Shown here: piece by piece, positions 14,917 through 24,506 of the stretch
Numbering within the stretch: the stretch's first letter is position 1
Layout of the letters: each line of letters opens with the position of its first letter
Assembly: GCA_964371155.1 (NCBI GenBank)
Contig: CAYJLI010000003.1
Span: forward strand, 1-64,000
Reading direction: 5' to 3'
DNA from: CAYJEQ01 sp964371155
Lineage (GTDB): Bacteria; Bacillota; Clostridia; Oscillospirales; Ruminococcaceae
DNA: 64,000 nt
The notes under the pieces: model-generated
The model's database searches: none
The model's input: only the letters and a program-made list of their open reading frames with translations
Told to the model about the DNA's origin: nothing
Program-made: the position numbers and the translations under genes

Positions 14917-16626
14917 TTACTTGTGCAGATCAATGATTTTTTGCACACTTTCGGAGAGCTTTTCAAATAGCAAGAGTGCACTCTCCCTGCTTTCGCCCTT
15001 AGTAAAGTAATACACTTTGAGCTTTGGCTCTGTGCCGGAAGGTCTTACCATTATAGAAGAGGTATCCTCAAAAATAAATTCCACCATATTGGTTTCGGGT
15101 AGATTTTCTGCTAAAACTTCACCGTTTTTTACCACCCTATCATTCGAGTAATCTCTAAATATATGGGTTTTAAAACCTGTGAACACGGGCAGTTCATCGG
15201 CTCTCATCTCTGTCATTAAATCAGCCATAATCTTTTCACCGCTTATACCTGTGAATGTATAGCTTAAGGAGCGTGAGAAATAATACCCATATTTTTGGTA
15301 GAGCTTAGTAAGTTCTTCATCTACACTGCTACCATTTTCTTTGTAATAAGCCGCCATTTCGGCAAATAATGCAGCGGCATTCACAGCATCCTTATCCCTT
15401 ATTTTATCGTGACTTAAATAGCCACAGCTCTCTTCATAAGCAAATATGAATTCTCCATCGCCACTCTCTTTTAGATAATCCATATAGTCACCCACATTTT
15501 TAAAGCCTGTTAACACGCTCTGCAAATGCACTCCCTCAGCCGCTGCAATAACATCCGCCATCTTGGAGGATACCACGGATTTTATTGCCACAGGTTTAGT
15601 GGGCAGTGAGCCAATTTCTTTCTTTGAAAGTATCTGATAGTTTAAAAGCAGTATTCCCACTTCGTCGCCCGTGAGTATTTTAATACCTTTATCGGATTTA
15701 ACAGCCACACCTATGCGGTCGGCATCGGGGTCGGAGGCTATTAGTAAATCAGCATCTTTTTGCTCCATGAGCTTTATAGCAAGGGAAAGTGCATCCTTGC
15801 TTTCGGGGTTTGGATAAGGGCAGGTGGGGAAATTGCCATTTGGCTTTGACTGCTCGTCTACTACATGCAAATTTTTTATTCCCATTCCATTAAACGCTTG
15901 TGTTATCCAGTGGTACCCAGCACCGTAAAGCGGTGTATAAACAAGGCTTAAATCACTATTTTCAGTTAGATTTTGCCTGTATAGCGCTTTATTAATTTCG
16001 GATAGATACTCTTCTCCCAAGGCTTCTTCAATATAAGAAATTTGTCCGCTTTTTACACCCTCTTCAAAGGAGATTTGCTTAACACCGTCGAATATATCGG
16101 TGGCGGCAATGTTTGCAATAATGCAATCGGCAACCTCATTATTTATCTGTGTGCCTGTTTCATTATACGCCTTATATCCGTTGTAAATAGAGGGATTGTG
16201 GCTTGCAGTAACTACAACACCACCACTGCAAGAAAGCTTTCTCACCGCATAGGAGAGCATGGGAGTGGGTGCAAGCTCTTTATAGATATACACCTTTATG
16301 CCATTCGCCGCAAAAACAGCGGCAGTAATCTCAGAAAATTCTTTAGACATAATTCTGCTGTCGTATGCGATAGCCACCGAAGGGGAGGAGAAATTTTTAT
16401 TTATATAATTGCTAAAACCCTGTGTGGCTTGTGCCACAGTGTAGATATTCATTCTATTTGTGCCGGCACCAAGTATTCCTCTGAGTCCGCCCGTGCCAAA
16501 TGTGAGCGATTTATAAAACTGCTCTTTAATATGTTCATCATTTGCGCTTATTTGTCTAAGTTCTTGTGCAATCATAGGGTCAGTTGCTCTTTTTAGCCAC
16601 AAATTATAAGTTTCTAAATAATTCAT
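14917..16626 (-). CDS. pgcA: Phosphoglucomutase/phosphomannomutase
   Basis: 569 residues, the length of the Gram-positive alpha-phosphoglucomutase PgcA. Phosphoserine loop TASHNPSIYNGYKAY (near 140), metal loop DPDADRIG (near 300), sugar-binding EESCGY (near 397) and the C-terminal phosphate-binding RPSGTEPKLK (near 535). Interconverts glucose 1- and 6-phosphate (or mannose phosphates), feeding cell-wall glycopolymers and glycogen. It lies 49 nt downstream of the glycosyltransferase gene on the same strand, probably co-transcribed. Confidence 0.9.
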   Translation of the reverse strand: MNYLETYNLWLKRATDPMIAQELRQISANDEHIKEQFYKSLTFGTGGLRGILGAGTNRMNIYTVAQATQGFSNYINKNFSSPSVAIAYDSRIMSKEFSEITAAVFAANGIKVYIYKELAPTPMLSYAVRKLSCSGGVVVTASHNPSIYNGYKAYNETGTQINNEVADCIIANIAATDIFDGVKQISFEEGVKSGQISYIEEALGEEYLSEINKALYRQNLTENSDLSLVYTPLYGAGYHWITQAFNGMGIKNLHVVDEQSKPNGNFPTCPYPNPESKDALSLAIKLMEQKDADLLIASDPDADRIGVAVKSDKGIKILTGDEVGILLLNYQILSKKEIGSLPTKPVAIKSVVSSKMADVIAAAEGVHLQSVLTGFKNVGDYMDYLKESGDGEFIFAYEESCGYLSHDKIRDKDAVNAAALFAEMAAYYKENGSSVDEELTKLYQKYGYYFSRSLSYTFTGISGEKIMADLMTEMRADELPVFTGFKTHIFRDYSNDRVVKNGEVLAENLPETNMVEFIFEDTSSIMVRPSGTEPKLKVYYFTKGESRESALLLFEKLSESVQKIIDLHK

Positions 16627-16675
16627 ATTTCACCTCTATGTATATTTTATTTTGTATTTATGGATGGATACTGCT

Positions 16676-18802
16676 TTATTTTAATTTTTCATAAAGCGAG
16701 GGAAGCTCGGGGTCGGAGGGGTTAATTTTTGCATATTGTTCAACTAACATTTTAGCTTCATTTAGCTTTCCTATGGAAATAAACTGTGATATCTGTGCCT
16801 TTACCTGCACTGCAAGCTGTGCGAATTCAGTGGATTGTGATTTTCTTTTTTCTACTTCTTGGGAGATGTTCTTCATTACTATTTTCACTGCCACTGAGAG
16901 TGAATTGTTATATGTAAGAGCCTCCTTTAGCGAAGTAAGATATTTGGCAGGTTCACTTTCTTTAACAATGTAGCCTTGATGTGCGGCATATGCAAAGGAA
17001 TCTTTACTCGGAATCAGCCTAAGAATATCGGGGGTTATATCTTTATTGTAGACCGATGATATGTAGTGATTTGAAAGAGTTAAAAACAGCTCAAACAAAA
17101 AGTTAACCTTTTTATCCATTTCGTAAACATGATTATTTTTATTGATTATTAATAATGCAGTGTAGGCTAAATCTCTGCTAAACAAAATTGTTTTCAGTGG
17201 TGTTTTACTATCAAAGTCAATTTTCAATAGATAGTCATATACTGTTTCAAACCAATTTAGATGTTTTGCCTCCACACTAATAAGGAAATTATAAAGCTTT
17301 TCACTTGATGAATTAGGTAAATAGTCAAAGATATTTTTGCCGCTTTTTACACATGAATAAACAACATCGGAAAAACAAGCTAAATCTAAAATAGAAGTAT
17401 CATTTACGATTACATCCATAATGTCTTTCCCACAGTCGTTTATATTAAAATTACAGCTTCTTAGTAAATTGATGGCAAGATAAGAATCAGTATTATCTGA
17501 TAGCAGCTGAATTAGAGCATTCCTGTCAATATCACCCATAGCTGAAAATAGAAGCTGTTCGATGCAGTGTATTAAAGCAGAGCGGATTTTCGCATTTCCT
17601 TTAAACTGAAGATATAAAGCTTTAACTTCATTAAAAAATTCTGCGCTAATAAATACTTTTAAATACTCCAAAACAAAATTCGGGAAAATATTATCATCAA
17701 CAAAATCACTGAGATTAACCTTTTTCAGCATTGATTTAGCATCATCTATATTACCGAGTTTTATTAGTGCCATTGCACGATTAATATATGAAGCTTGGTA
17801 CTTTAAAGGGGCAAGAAAGATTGAATGTGATAATGTAGCATGTGCAATATCGGGCTTTTTTTGGAGTATTTCATATAATTTTTGATATTTTTTAAAATAC
17901 AGTACAGATTTATCATATTGCTTGAGTGAATAATATGCATCACCCAGTAAAAAGTAGATTTCAAGAACGGGAATAATGTTATCTGAGTGATTTTTTAGGT
18001 ACTTCTCACCTATCTCTACGGATTTTTCATATTGCTTTAAATAGCAATAAAGATTACAGCATTGAGCAAAGAGCGCATTGGTATATATAGTTTCGGGAAG
18101 GTTGTTTTCTTCAAAAATTTTCAGAGCTTTTTCACAAAGCACAAGACGCTTATCAAAATTGTCCATAGAAATTATAATATGCATATATGCCCTAATATTT
18201 GTTGGATCATCTTCAAGGATTTTTTCGATCACCGGTTGATTTCGCTCAGTTTTTTGTGCAAATTTTTCGCCAACATATCCATCGTGATGCAAGAGAGCGT
18301 TAATATTATAGTTTCGCTCTAATCTAACCTCTAAAAACTCATGTATGGGTTCTTGAAAGTATAGCTTAGAATTTGTAAAGTTTACTAATCTAAATAAAAC
18401 AACATCGTAATAGCTATTTTCTCCCTTGGAGTAGTCACGCCTTGTTATCGAAGCATTGCCATACTTATTAGCATTGCTGCTCTTTAAAAACTTCACAACC
18501 TCTAAAACACTCTCATCAAAATATTCATCGGCATCTATATATAAAAACCATCTGCCCTCAGCTGCCTTTACACCTGTGTTTCTTGCAGCGGAAAAATCGT
18601 TTATCCACTCAAACTCAATGAAGGTATCGGCATATTCTTTTGCGATTTCTATCGTTCCATCGGTTGAACCAGTGTCGGTTATTATAATTTGGCAGGACAA
18701 AGCCTCTCTAAGAGGTGCAAGCGAATCAAGGCAACGCCTTAAAACCTTTTCCTCATTTTTTACTATAAGTGCAATACTAAGATCGTATTTAAAACTGCTC
18801 AT
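16676..18802 (-). CDS. Family 2 glycosyltransferase with TPR-like repeats
   Basis: 708 residues. N-terminal GT-A domain of family GT2 (about 1-230): IALIVKNEEKVLRRCLDSL, the DTGSTDGT nucleotide-binding segment and the metal motif DADEYFD. The remaining about 470 residues are helical and contain TPR-like pairs (for example LEIYFLLGDAYYSLKQYDKSVLYFKKY and a final one near 680-700). Such proteins (SunS-like or tetratricopeptide GT2) glycosylate proteins or build surface sugars. A flagellin glycosyltransferase is possible but the gene is 23 kb from flagellin. Confidence 0.8.
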   Translation of the reverse strand: MSSFKYDLSIALIVKNEEKVLRRCLDSLAPLREALSCQIIITDTGSTDGTIEIAKEYADTFIEFEWINDFSAARNTGVKAAEGRWFLYIDADEYFDESVLEVVKFLKSSNANKYGNASITRRDYSKGENSYYDVVLFRLVNFTNSKLYFQEPIHEFLEVRLERNYNINALLHHDGYVGEKFAQKTERNQPVIEKILEDDPTNIRAYMHIIISMDNFDKRLVLCEKALKIFEENNLPETIYTNALFAQCCNLYCYLKQYEKSVEIGEKYLKNHSDNIIPVLEIYFLLGDAYYSLKQYDKSVLYFKKYQKLYEILQKKPDIAHATLSHSIFLAPLKYQASYINRAMALIKLGNIDDAKSMLKKVNLSDFVDDNIFPNFVLEYLKVFISAEFFNEVKALYLQFKGNAKIRSALIHCIEQLLFSAMGDIDRNALIQLLSDNTDSYLAINLLRSCNFNINDCGKDIMDVIVNDTSILDLACFSDVVYSCVKSGKNIFDYLPNSSSEKLYNFLISVEAKHLNWFETVYDYLLKIDFDSKTPLKTILFSRDLAYTALLIINKNNHVYEMDKKVNFLFELFLTLSNHYISSVYNKDITPDILRLIPSKDSFAYAAHQGYIVKESEPAKYLTSLKEALTYNNSLSVAVKIVMKNISQEVEKRKSQSTEFAQLAVQVKAQISQFISIGKLNEAKMLVEQYAKINPSDPELPSLYEKLK

Positions 18803-18958
18803 TACTATTCCTCACTACTCCCTAAACTAATTATAGAAATTACCATAATCAAATTGCCAAATTAATGCTATTTTAAATAATTTTACAATATTTAAAATGA
18901 AATGGCAAGACGAAATAAATTATTGTTACAAAATGTGGGAATACTTTTTTAACTTTCA

Positions 18959-18988
18959 TCACAATTAGCTCATAAATTGTTGTATAAT
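18959..18988 (+). promoter_or_regulatory. Promoter region of the two-component operon with candidate response-regulator site
   Basis: TCACAATTAGCTCATAA at 18959-18975 followed by TATAAT at 18983-18988. Almost the same 17-mer (15 of 17) lies at the same distance from a -10-like box upstream of the MacA-like gene (21364-21380). TCA/CTCA repeats 10 bp apart fit an OmpR-family site replacing the -35 element. Confidence 0.5.
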
Positions 18989-19094
18989 AAAATTATATAG
19001 CTATCAAAATAGGATATTAAACACCTAAGTAAGATAAATCAAATTGAAAAGTTTAGCTTGATTATATTAAAATTCAAAAGGAGCGAATAAAATT

Positions 19095-19778
19095 ATGATT
19101 GAAAATAAAAGATGCGTATTAGTGGTGGATGATGAAACCAAAATGGTGCGTGCCATCAGAGATTTTTTAACTGCGCATAAATTTTGTGTCCTTGAAGCAT
19201 TTGATGGAGAGAGTGCACTCGATGTTTATTATGCCAATAATGCAGTTATTGATTTAGTGCTTTTAGATGTGATGATGCCAAAGAAAGACGGATTTGAAGT
19301 GCTCGAAGAGCTAAGGGAAAATAGCTCCTTAGTGCCCGTTATCATGCTCACCGCAAGGGGTGAGGAATACGATCAAGTAAAGGGCTTTTCAAGCGGTGCG
19401 GACGATTACATAACAAAGCCATTTTCGCCATCATTACTTCTTGCAAGAGTTGAAGCAATGCTTAAGAGAATGGGCAAAGGCGTAGAAGACGAAATGAAAA
19501 AAGGAAATTTACGCATTAATTCTGTAATGCGTACTGCACAGTGTGGTGGAAAAGAATTAGAGCTTACCAAAAGAGAGTTTGACCTACTGCTATTCTTTAT
19601 GACCAATACATCATTAATCTTTAGCAGAGAACAGCTCTTAAATAGCGTCTGGGGGTATGACTTCGACGGCGAGCTACGCACGGTTGACACCCATGTAAAA
19701 CAGCTACGAACCAAGCTCGGGGAAGATTCCACATGCATAAAAACAATACACCGTGTGGGATATAAATTTGAGGTGTGA
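19095..19778 (+). CDS. OmpR/PhoB-family response regulator
   Basis: 227 residues. Receiver domain (about 8-122) with DDE near 16-18, phospho-acceptor Asp in LLLDVMMPKKDG (near 58), Thr in MLTARGEEYD and Lys in ITKPF. C-terminal winged helix (about 133-225) ending EDSTCIKTIHRVGYKFEV, typical of the family. Start behind AAAAGGAGCGAATAAAATT. The kinase gene starts 1 nt after the stop. Predicted to regulate its own promoter and the MacAB-like operon downstream. Confidence 0.9.
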   Translation: MIENKRCVLVVDDETKMVRAIRDFLTAHKFCVLEAFDGESALDVYYANNAVIDLVLLDVMMPKKDGFEVLEELRENSSLVPVIMLTARGEEYDQVKGFSSGADDYITKPFSPSLLLARVEAMLKRMGKGVEDEMKKGNLRINSVMRTAQCGGKELELTKREFDLLLFFMTNTSLIFSREQLLNSVWGYDFDGELRTVDTHVKQLRTKLGEDSTCIKTIHRVGYKFEV

Positions 19779-19779
19779 G

Positions 19780-21243
19780 ATGAAAATTTCCATTAGAAGC
19801 AAAATCGTACTCGCCTTTACTTTTTTAATAGGTTTAGTGATAGTGGGTCAGCTCATCTTCAACACTTTTTTTGCAAATGATTACTACCTAAACTATAAAT
19901 CAGAAACAATGGCAACAGCCTATGAAGAAATAAAGGCAAATTACGATGGCACTTTAGAGAGTATAGAAGATATTTCACGCAGATATGAAGCACATCACAA
20001 TATAAATGTAGTTGCGCTAAAAGATGACGAAATATTTTATATGAGCTTTTCCAAAGTTTTAGAACCAAGGGGAAATATGCCTCAAAATGAATATAGACTT
20101 AGAAATGATGAAGATGCCACCGAATGGGATTTTTCAAATTCCCCAAAGCCGCAGGTAAGTAAGCAAACTCCACATATTGGCTCTGTTTTAAACATCTCGG
20201 GAGAATTTGAGTTTGAGGATGAAAATATTAAACTCGTTATGACTTTACCGGTGGAGTCAATAGAGGACAGTGTAAAAGTGTTTTCTGATTCGAGTATGAT
20301 TATATCGGTGTTGGTACTATTTATAAGCCTGATTTTCTGTCTAATTATCTCTAAGAGTATTACAAAACCGATAAAAGAGATTGAAGGTGCAGCTTCAAGG
20401 TTTGCAAACCTTGATTTTAGTAAAAAGGTAGATGAAAATATTGATTCCACCGAACTTCACAGCTTGGCTATTAATATCAATTCAATGTCGAAGCAGCTAA
20501 AGCAAAATATTGATGAGCTAAACACGGCAAATGAAAAATTAAAGCTTGATATTGACTACCAAAAACAGATGGAAGAGATGCGTAGAGAGTTTGTAGGCAA
20601 TGTGTCCCATGAGATGAAAACCCCTCTTTCACTACTGCAAATATATGCGGAAAACTTAAAAAGCAATGTAGAGGGAATAGACAAAGAATATTACTGCGAT
20701 ACAATCATTGAAGAAAGCGAAAAACTCAGTGAGATGGTGAGCTCAATGCTTCAGATATCCTCGATTGAGAGCGGGCTTTCTAAGATGAATATGCAAAAAA
20801 TAAATATTTCCGATTTAGTAAAAGAGCTTGTAGAAAAAATTACACCTCTTGCCGATAGCTGTGATATGCATGCGGAGATTGAGGAAGATATATTTGCAAA
20901 TGCCGATATTAAATATATGGAACAAGCGATGAAAAACTATATCACCAACGCCTTTGAGCACACCCCAGAGGGCGGAAAAGTAAAAATTACTCTTGAGAGT
21001 GATGGAGGAGAAGTTTTATATTCTGTTTTCAATCAAGGAAATCGCATTGCTGAAAAAGAGATAAATCACATCTGGGAAAGCTTTTACAGAGTTGATAAAT
21101 CGAGGCAGAGAAGCACCAACAATGTAGGGCTGGGACTTAATATTGTAAAAACAGTCGTCGAAAAGCATGGAGGAAGCTATCACTGCAAAAACACTCCCGA
21201 TGGAGTAGTATTTAGCTTTAAAATAGCAAAGGAATTAAATTAA
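19780..21243 (+). CDS. Sensor histidine kinase
   Basis: About 487 residues. TM helix near 9-30, extracytoplasmic sensor (about 31-170), second TM (about 175-200), HAMP (about 200-255), H-box VSHEMKTPLSLL (near 285), and catalytic N-box YITNAFEHTPEGG (near 397) with the G-box VGLGLNIVKTVVEKHGG. ATG at 19780 directly follows the regulator stop (TGAGATG) with GAGGTG upstream; in-frame codons upstream have no site. Forms a two-component pair with the upstream regulator; the signal is unknown. Confidence 0.9.
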   Translation: MKISIRSKIVLAFTFLIGLVIVGQLIFNTFFANDYYLNYKSETMATAYEEIKANYDGTLESIEDISRRYEAHHNINVVALKDDEIFYMSFSKVLEPRGNMPQNEYRLRNDEDATEWDFSNSPKPQVSKQTPHIGSVLNISGEFEFEDENIKLVMTLPVESIEDSVKVFSDSSMIISVLVLFISLIFCLIISKSITKPIKEIEGAASRFANLDFSKKVDENIDSTELHSLAININSMSKQLKQNIDELNTANEKLKLDIDYQKQMEEMRREFVGNVSHEMKTPLSLLQIYAENLKSNVEGIDKEYYCDTIIEESEKLSEMVSSMLQISSIESGLSKMNMQKINISDLVKELVEKITPLADSCDMHAEIEEDIFANADIKYMEQAMKNYITNAFEHTPEGGKVKITLESDGGEVLYSVFNQGNRIAEKEINHIWESFYRVDKSRQRSTNNVGLGLNIVKTVVEKHGGSYHCKNTPDGVVFSFKIAKELN

Positions 21244-21261
21244 AATAGTAAATTATATAGA

Positions 21262-21300
21262 AGGGAAGCTCTTTACCCACGGTGGAGAGCCCCTTTTCTA
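21262..21300 (+). terminator. Probable terminator after the two-component operon
   Basis: AAGGGAAGCTCT near 21261 pairs with AGAGCCCCTT near 21285 and is followed by TTCTATATTTT. The stem is imperfect. Confidence 0.5.
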
Positions 21301-21363
21301 TATTTTAACCAAACTGATATACAAAAAACTGGAAGCTTTGTAAACAAATTTTTCATTTTCACC

Positions 21364-21394
21364 TCACAATAAGCTCAAAAGTATATCTTAAAAT
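21364..21394 (+). promoter_or_regulatory. Promoter region of the MacAB-like operon with candidate response-regulator site
   Basis: TCACAATAAGCTCAAAA (21364-21380), 15 of 17 identical to the motif before the response-regulator gene, followed by a -10-like TAAAAT (21389-21394) at the same offset. CTCA repeats begin at 21363 and 21373. Confidence 0.5.
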
Positions 21395-21423
21395 AACATC
21401 AAGACGAAAGGGGTTGCGTTAAA

Positions 21424-23085
21424 TTGAGTTTATCAGCGTTAAAAGAAAAAATGAGTGGTGCTAAAGGCATTCTTAAATTTACAGCTACGGCTACGGCTAT
21501 CACACTTGTGGCAGGTGCGTCAAGTGTGTTTTTAATGGGTAGTGCTGAGGCTGAAGAAGTGGGCGTCAATCAGTACAAAGAAGAGATTGTAGAAAAAGGC
21601 AGTATAGTGGTTGGGGTTACAGAGATGGGCTCGGTGAGCATGAGGGACACAGCTGTTTCAGTTAACTTCGATACCGAAATAAACGAGCTATTTGTAAAAG
21701 CAGGCCAGTATGTAAATGAGGGCGATTTGCTTGCTACAATAGATATAAGTAGCTATACGGATAGCTACAATGATGCACTGTTATCACTTGAAGAAGCACA
21801 GCTTAGCTTAGAAAAAATTCAGCTTACAGCCGAGTCGGATAGATTGGCTGCTGAGAAAGCGTATGCAGAAGCAGTGCTTGCAGGAAATACTGCTGAAGAA
21901 GTATATCAGCTAAATATGAGCAGCATTGACACTGATTATCAACAAATACTCGATGATATAGAAGCATTAGAAGAAGACATAGCCGACCTTGAAGACGAAA
22001 TAGACGATGGTGCAGGCGACTCTGACGAAGCTGAGGAAGCAAGGGACGAAATAGACGACATAGAAGCAGAAATCGAAGATGTGCAAGAGAAAATCGATCA
22101 TGCAACAACTTGCGCAGGAGTAGCTTCAGGGAGCTGTGAGCATCCAGAATGGGAGCATGATTTATCGGTACTAAATGCTGAAATGGTAGCACTTGAGTAC
22201 GAGCTTGAAAAAGCTAAGGAAGAACTCACCAAGGTTTACGACGATTATGATGATAAAGAAGAAACCTTGGAAGATGATCTTGATAAGCTTATAGACGATA
22301 TAGCTGCAAAATATATAGAAAAAGACAATTATGAGGCAAATATAGAGCTTGAGAAGCTAACATATGATGCTGAACTTGAAAACACTGTATATGAGCATGA
22401 AATAGCTCAAAGTGTTTATGATAATACAATCAACCAGATAAACAACACACTAAAATCAGAACAGCAAAAGGTGAGTGAGCTGCAAGAAGAGCTTGCAGAA
22501 ATCTCTGAGATGGGCGCAGAAGGGCAAATTTTTGCTCCTACCGATGGATATGTAATGACTCACTCCGAAGTGGGAACAGAATTAAATGCAAACACCTCAA
22601 TTGTGACACTTGCAGAGAAATACACAGTGGATATCCTTGTGAGCATACCTCAAGAAGATATATCCGATATATCGCTTGGTATGGAAGTAAATATCCTATT
22701 TGATGCATATGAAGAATATCTCATCCCAGCCGTGGTGGACAGCATATCAATAGTGCCCTCCGGCGGTATGACAAGCAGTATAAACTACACAGTTACAATA
22801 GTTTGTGATATATCTGATTACGAAGATGTAATTATTTATCAAGGCATGACTTCCGATGCAACATTCATTCAAAAGCAAGAGGAAGATGTACTGCTTGTTT
22901 CAAATAAATGCATTATAAATGAAAATGGCGAGCAGTTCGTGCAGATGTATGACGAAACTGGCGCAGTGATAAAAGTAGCAGTTGAAACAGGATTTTCCGA
23001 TGGCTTTGAAGTTGAAATCCTCAGTGGTTTAAATGAGGGAGATGTAGTACTGATTGAAAGTGCGGTGAACCAGAGTGCAAATTAG
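21424..23085 (+). CDS. MacA-like periplasmic adaptor (membrane fusion protein)
   Basis: 553 residues. Signal-anchor helix at about 15-38, then a lipoyl/biotinyl half-motif (near 80-110), a very long predicted antiparallel coiled coil (about 115-355, rich in Glu, Asp and Lys) and the second lipoyl half, beta-barrel and membrane-proximal domains (about 360-550). TTG start with AAAGGGG 10 nt upstream; an ATG at 21451 has no good site. MacA proteins link an ABC permease to the outside. This hairpin is longer than usual, and its tip contains CAGVASGSCEHPEWEH. It overlaps the permease gene by 11 nt. Confidence 0.82.
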   Translation: MSLSALKEKMSGAKGILKFTATATAITLVAGASSVFLMGSAEAEEVGVNQYKEEIVEKGSIVVGVTEMGSVSMRDTAVSVNFDTEINELFVKAGQYVNEGDLLATIDISSYTDSYNDALLSLEEAQLSLEKIQLTAESDRLAAEKAYAEAVLAGNTAEEVYQLNMSSIDTDYQQILDDIEALEEDIADLEDEIDDGAGDSDEAEEARDEIDDIEAEIEDVQEKIDHATTCAGVASGSCEHPEWEHDLSVLNAEMVALEYELEKAKEELTKVYDDYDDKEETLEDDLDKLIDDIAAKYIEKDNYEANIELEKLTYDAELENTVYEHEIAQSVYDNTINQINNTLKSEQQKVSELQEELAEISEMGAEGQIFAPTDGYVMTHSEVGTELNANTSIVTLAEKYTVDILVSIPQEDISDISLGMEVNILFDAYEEYLIPAVVDSISIVPSGGMTSSINYTVTIVCDISDYEDVIIYQGMTSDATFIQKQEEDVLLVSNKCIINENGEQFVQMYDETGAVIKVAVETGFSDGFEVEILSGLNEGDVVLIESAVNQSAN

Positions 23086-24388
23086 TGAAATACTTCGTCT
23101 TGTACTGATAAATATTAAGCAGAATAAATTTAAAGTTTTTCTTACTTCACTTGGCATTATAGTTGGCGCTGCCACCATTGTTATGGTAATAGCAATCGGT
23201 GAAGGCGGTAAACAGGATGTAGCAGAGCAGTTTAAAAATCTAAATGCAGGCACAATAACCATCAATTCCTCCTCGATGGATGATATGATGAGCATGATGA
23301 TGGCTGGCGGAGGGGCACCGACTGGTGGCGGTATGCCAAGTGGTAACGGCGGCGGAGGCGGCACAAGAGGTAGTAGTGCAGGCGGCGGTTCAAGCGCAAG
23401 AATTCCCACCACGGATACCTCAGTGCTCACCGAAACGAATTTAGAGGACATACTCTTTTTTGTGCCGGATATAGTCACAGGGGCAATATCGGCAACCACC
23501 GAAAGCTCGGTGATAGGTGGCGATTTAGAAGAAGCAATAGAATACACGATAGTAGGAACTGAGAGCAGTTACACCGAAATATCAAATTTAGATATGATGG
23601 TGGGAAGCTTTATAACAGACACCGAAGTGGAGAGCACATCTAAATCGGTGGTGCTTGGATACGATGTAGCAATAGAGATTTTCGGCTCAGCAAATGAGGC
23701 GTATGACAGCAAGGTTGAGATAGATGGCAGGGCATATGTTGTAAACGGAGTAATATCTCCCATGGGTAATATGACCTCTGGCATTAGCCCTGACAGCTCA
23801 GTGTTTATGCCATATAGCACGGCGGAAAAATACCTCTTCGAGAGGGACACCTCGCCACAGCTTTCGATACTTGCAAATGATGTGGATGTGGTAGCCGAAG
23901 TTATGGACAATATAGAGCTTGTGCTAACGCAGTCAAATTCATCGGCAGCATTTAGCATAGAAGACGCAGGAGCTACAATGGATGCGGCTATGCAATCGGC
24001 AAATACACTCTCAATGCTACTGCTTGCAGTTGCGGTAATAGTGTTTGTAGTTGGTGGTATAGGCATCATGAATGTACTCTTTGTATCTGTTAAAGAACGC
24101 ACAAGAGAAATAGGGGTACTAAAGGCGCTCGGTACAAAAAAGAGCGATATACTACTACTGTTTTTAACAGAAGCAGGCATGATCGGTTTTATTGGCGGTG
24201 TGCTCGGGGTAATTTTAAGCCTTGCGATAGTGCCAGCAATGGAATACACGGATATTACAGTGGTACTCACAGCATCTTCGATAATACTCGCATTCGGCTT
24301 TGCGGTTGTAACAGGTACATTATTTGGATTTTACCCAGCATATAAAGCCTCAAACTTAATTCCTATCGAGGCACTAAACAACGAATAA
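23075..24388 (+). CDS. MacB-like ABC permease (FtsX domain)
   Basis: 437 residues. N-terminal membrane helix (about 15-40, with SLGIIVGAATIVMVIAIGEGG), a large extracytoplasmic domain (about 45-300), and three C-terminal helices including GGIGIMNVLFVSVKERTREIGVLKALG, the FtsX/MacB signature. The ATPase is a separate gene (25212). The extracytoplasmic domain contains an unusual low-complexity segment at about 68-107 made of Met, Gly and Ser (MDDMMSMMMAGGG, then GNGGGGG). GTG start inside the end of the adaptor gene. Confidence 0.85.
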   Translation: MQISEILRLVLINIKQNKFKVFLTSLGIIVGAATIVMVIAIGEGGKQDVAEQFKNLNAGTITINSSSMDDMMSMMMAGGGAPTGGGMPSGNGGGGGTRGSSAGGGSSARIPTTDTSVLTETNLEDILFFVPDIVTGAISATTESSVIGGDLEEAIEYTIVGTESSYTEISNLDMMVGSFITDTEVESTSKSVVLGYDVAIEIFGSANEAYDSKVEIDGRAYVVNGVISPMGNMTSGISPDSSVFMPYSTAEKYLFERDTSPQLSILANDVDVVAEVMDNIELVLTQSNSSAAFSIEDAGATMDAAMQSANTLSMLLLAVAVIVFVVGGIGIMNVLFVSVKERTREIGVLKALGTKKSDILLLFLTEAGMIGFIGGVLGVILSLAIVPAMEYTDITVVLTASSIILAFGFAVVTGTLFGFYPAYKASNLIPIEALNNE

Positions 24389-24413
24389 TTCTAAAGCCTA
24401 TATAGGGCAAACC

Positions 24414-24463
24414 TATCCGCCCACCGCATCATGTGGGCGGATAACCCCTCAAAAATGAGGGGT
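24414..24463. repeat. Two adjacent hairpins between permease and lipoprotein genes
   Basis: Arms 24414-24424/24433-24443 (11 bp) and 24444-24450/24457-24463 (7 bp), both perfect. No T-run follows, so an RNA-stability or spacing role within the operon is more likely than termination. Confidence 0.45.
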
Positions 24464-24506
24464 AAAAAATTCGAGTGTATTTACATTCGAGTGAGGGGGA
24501 AGATTT

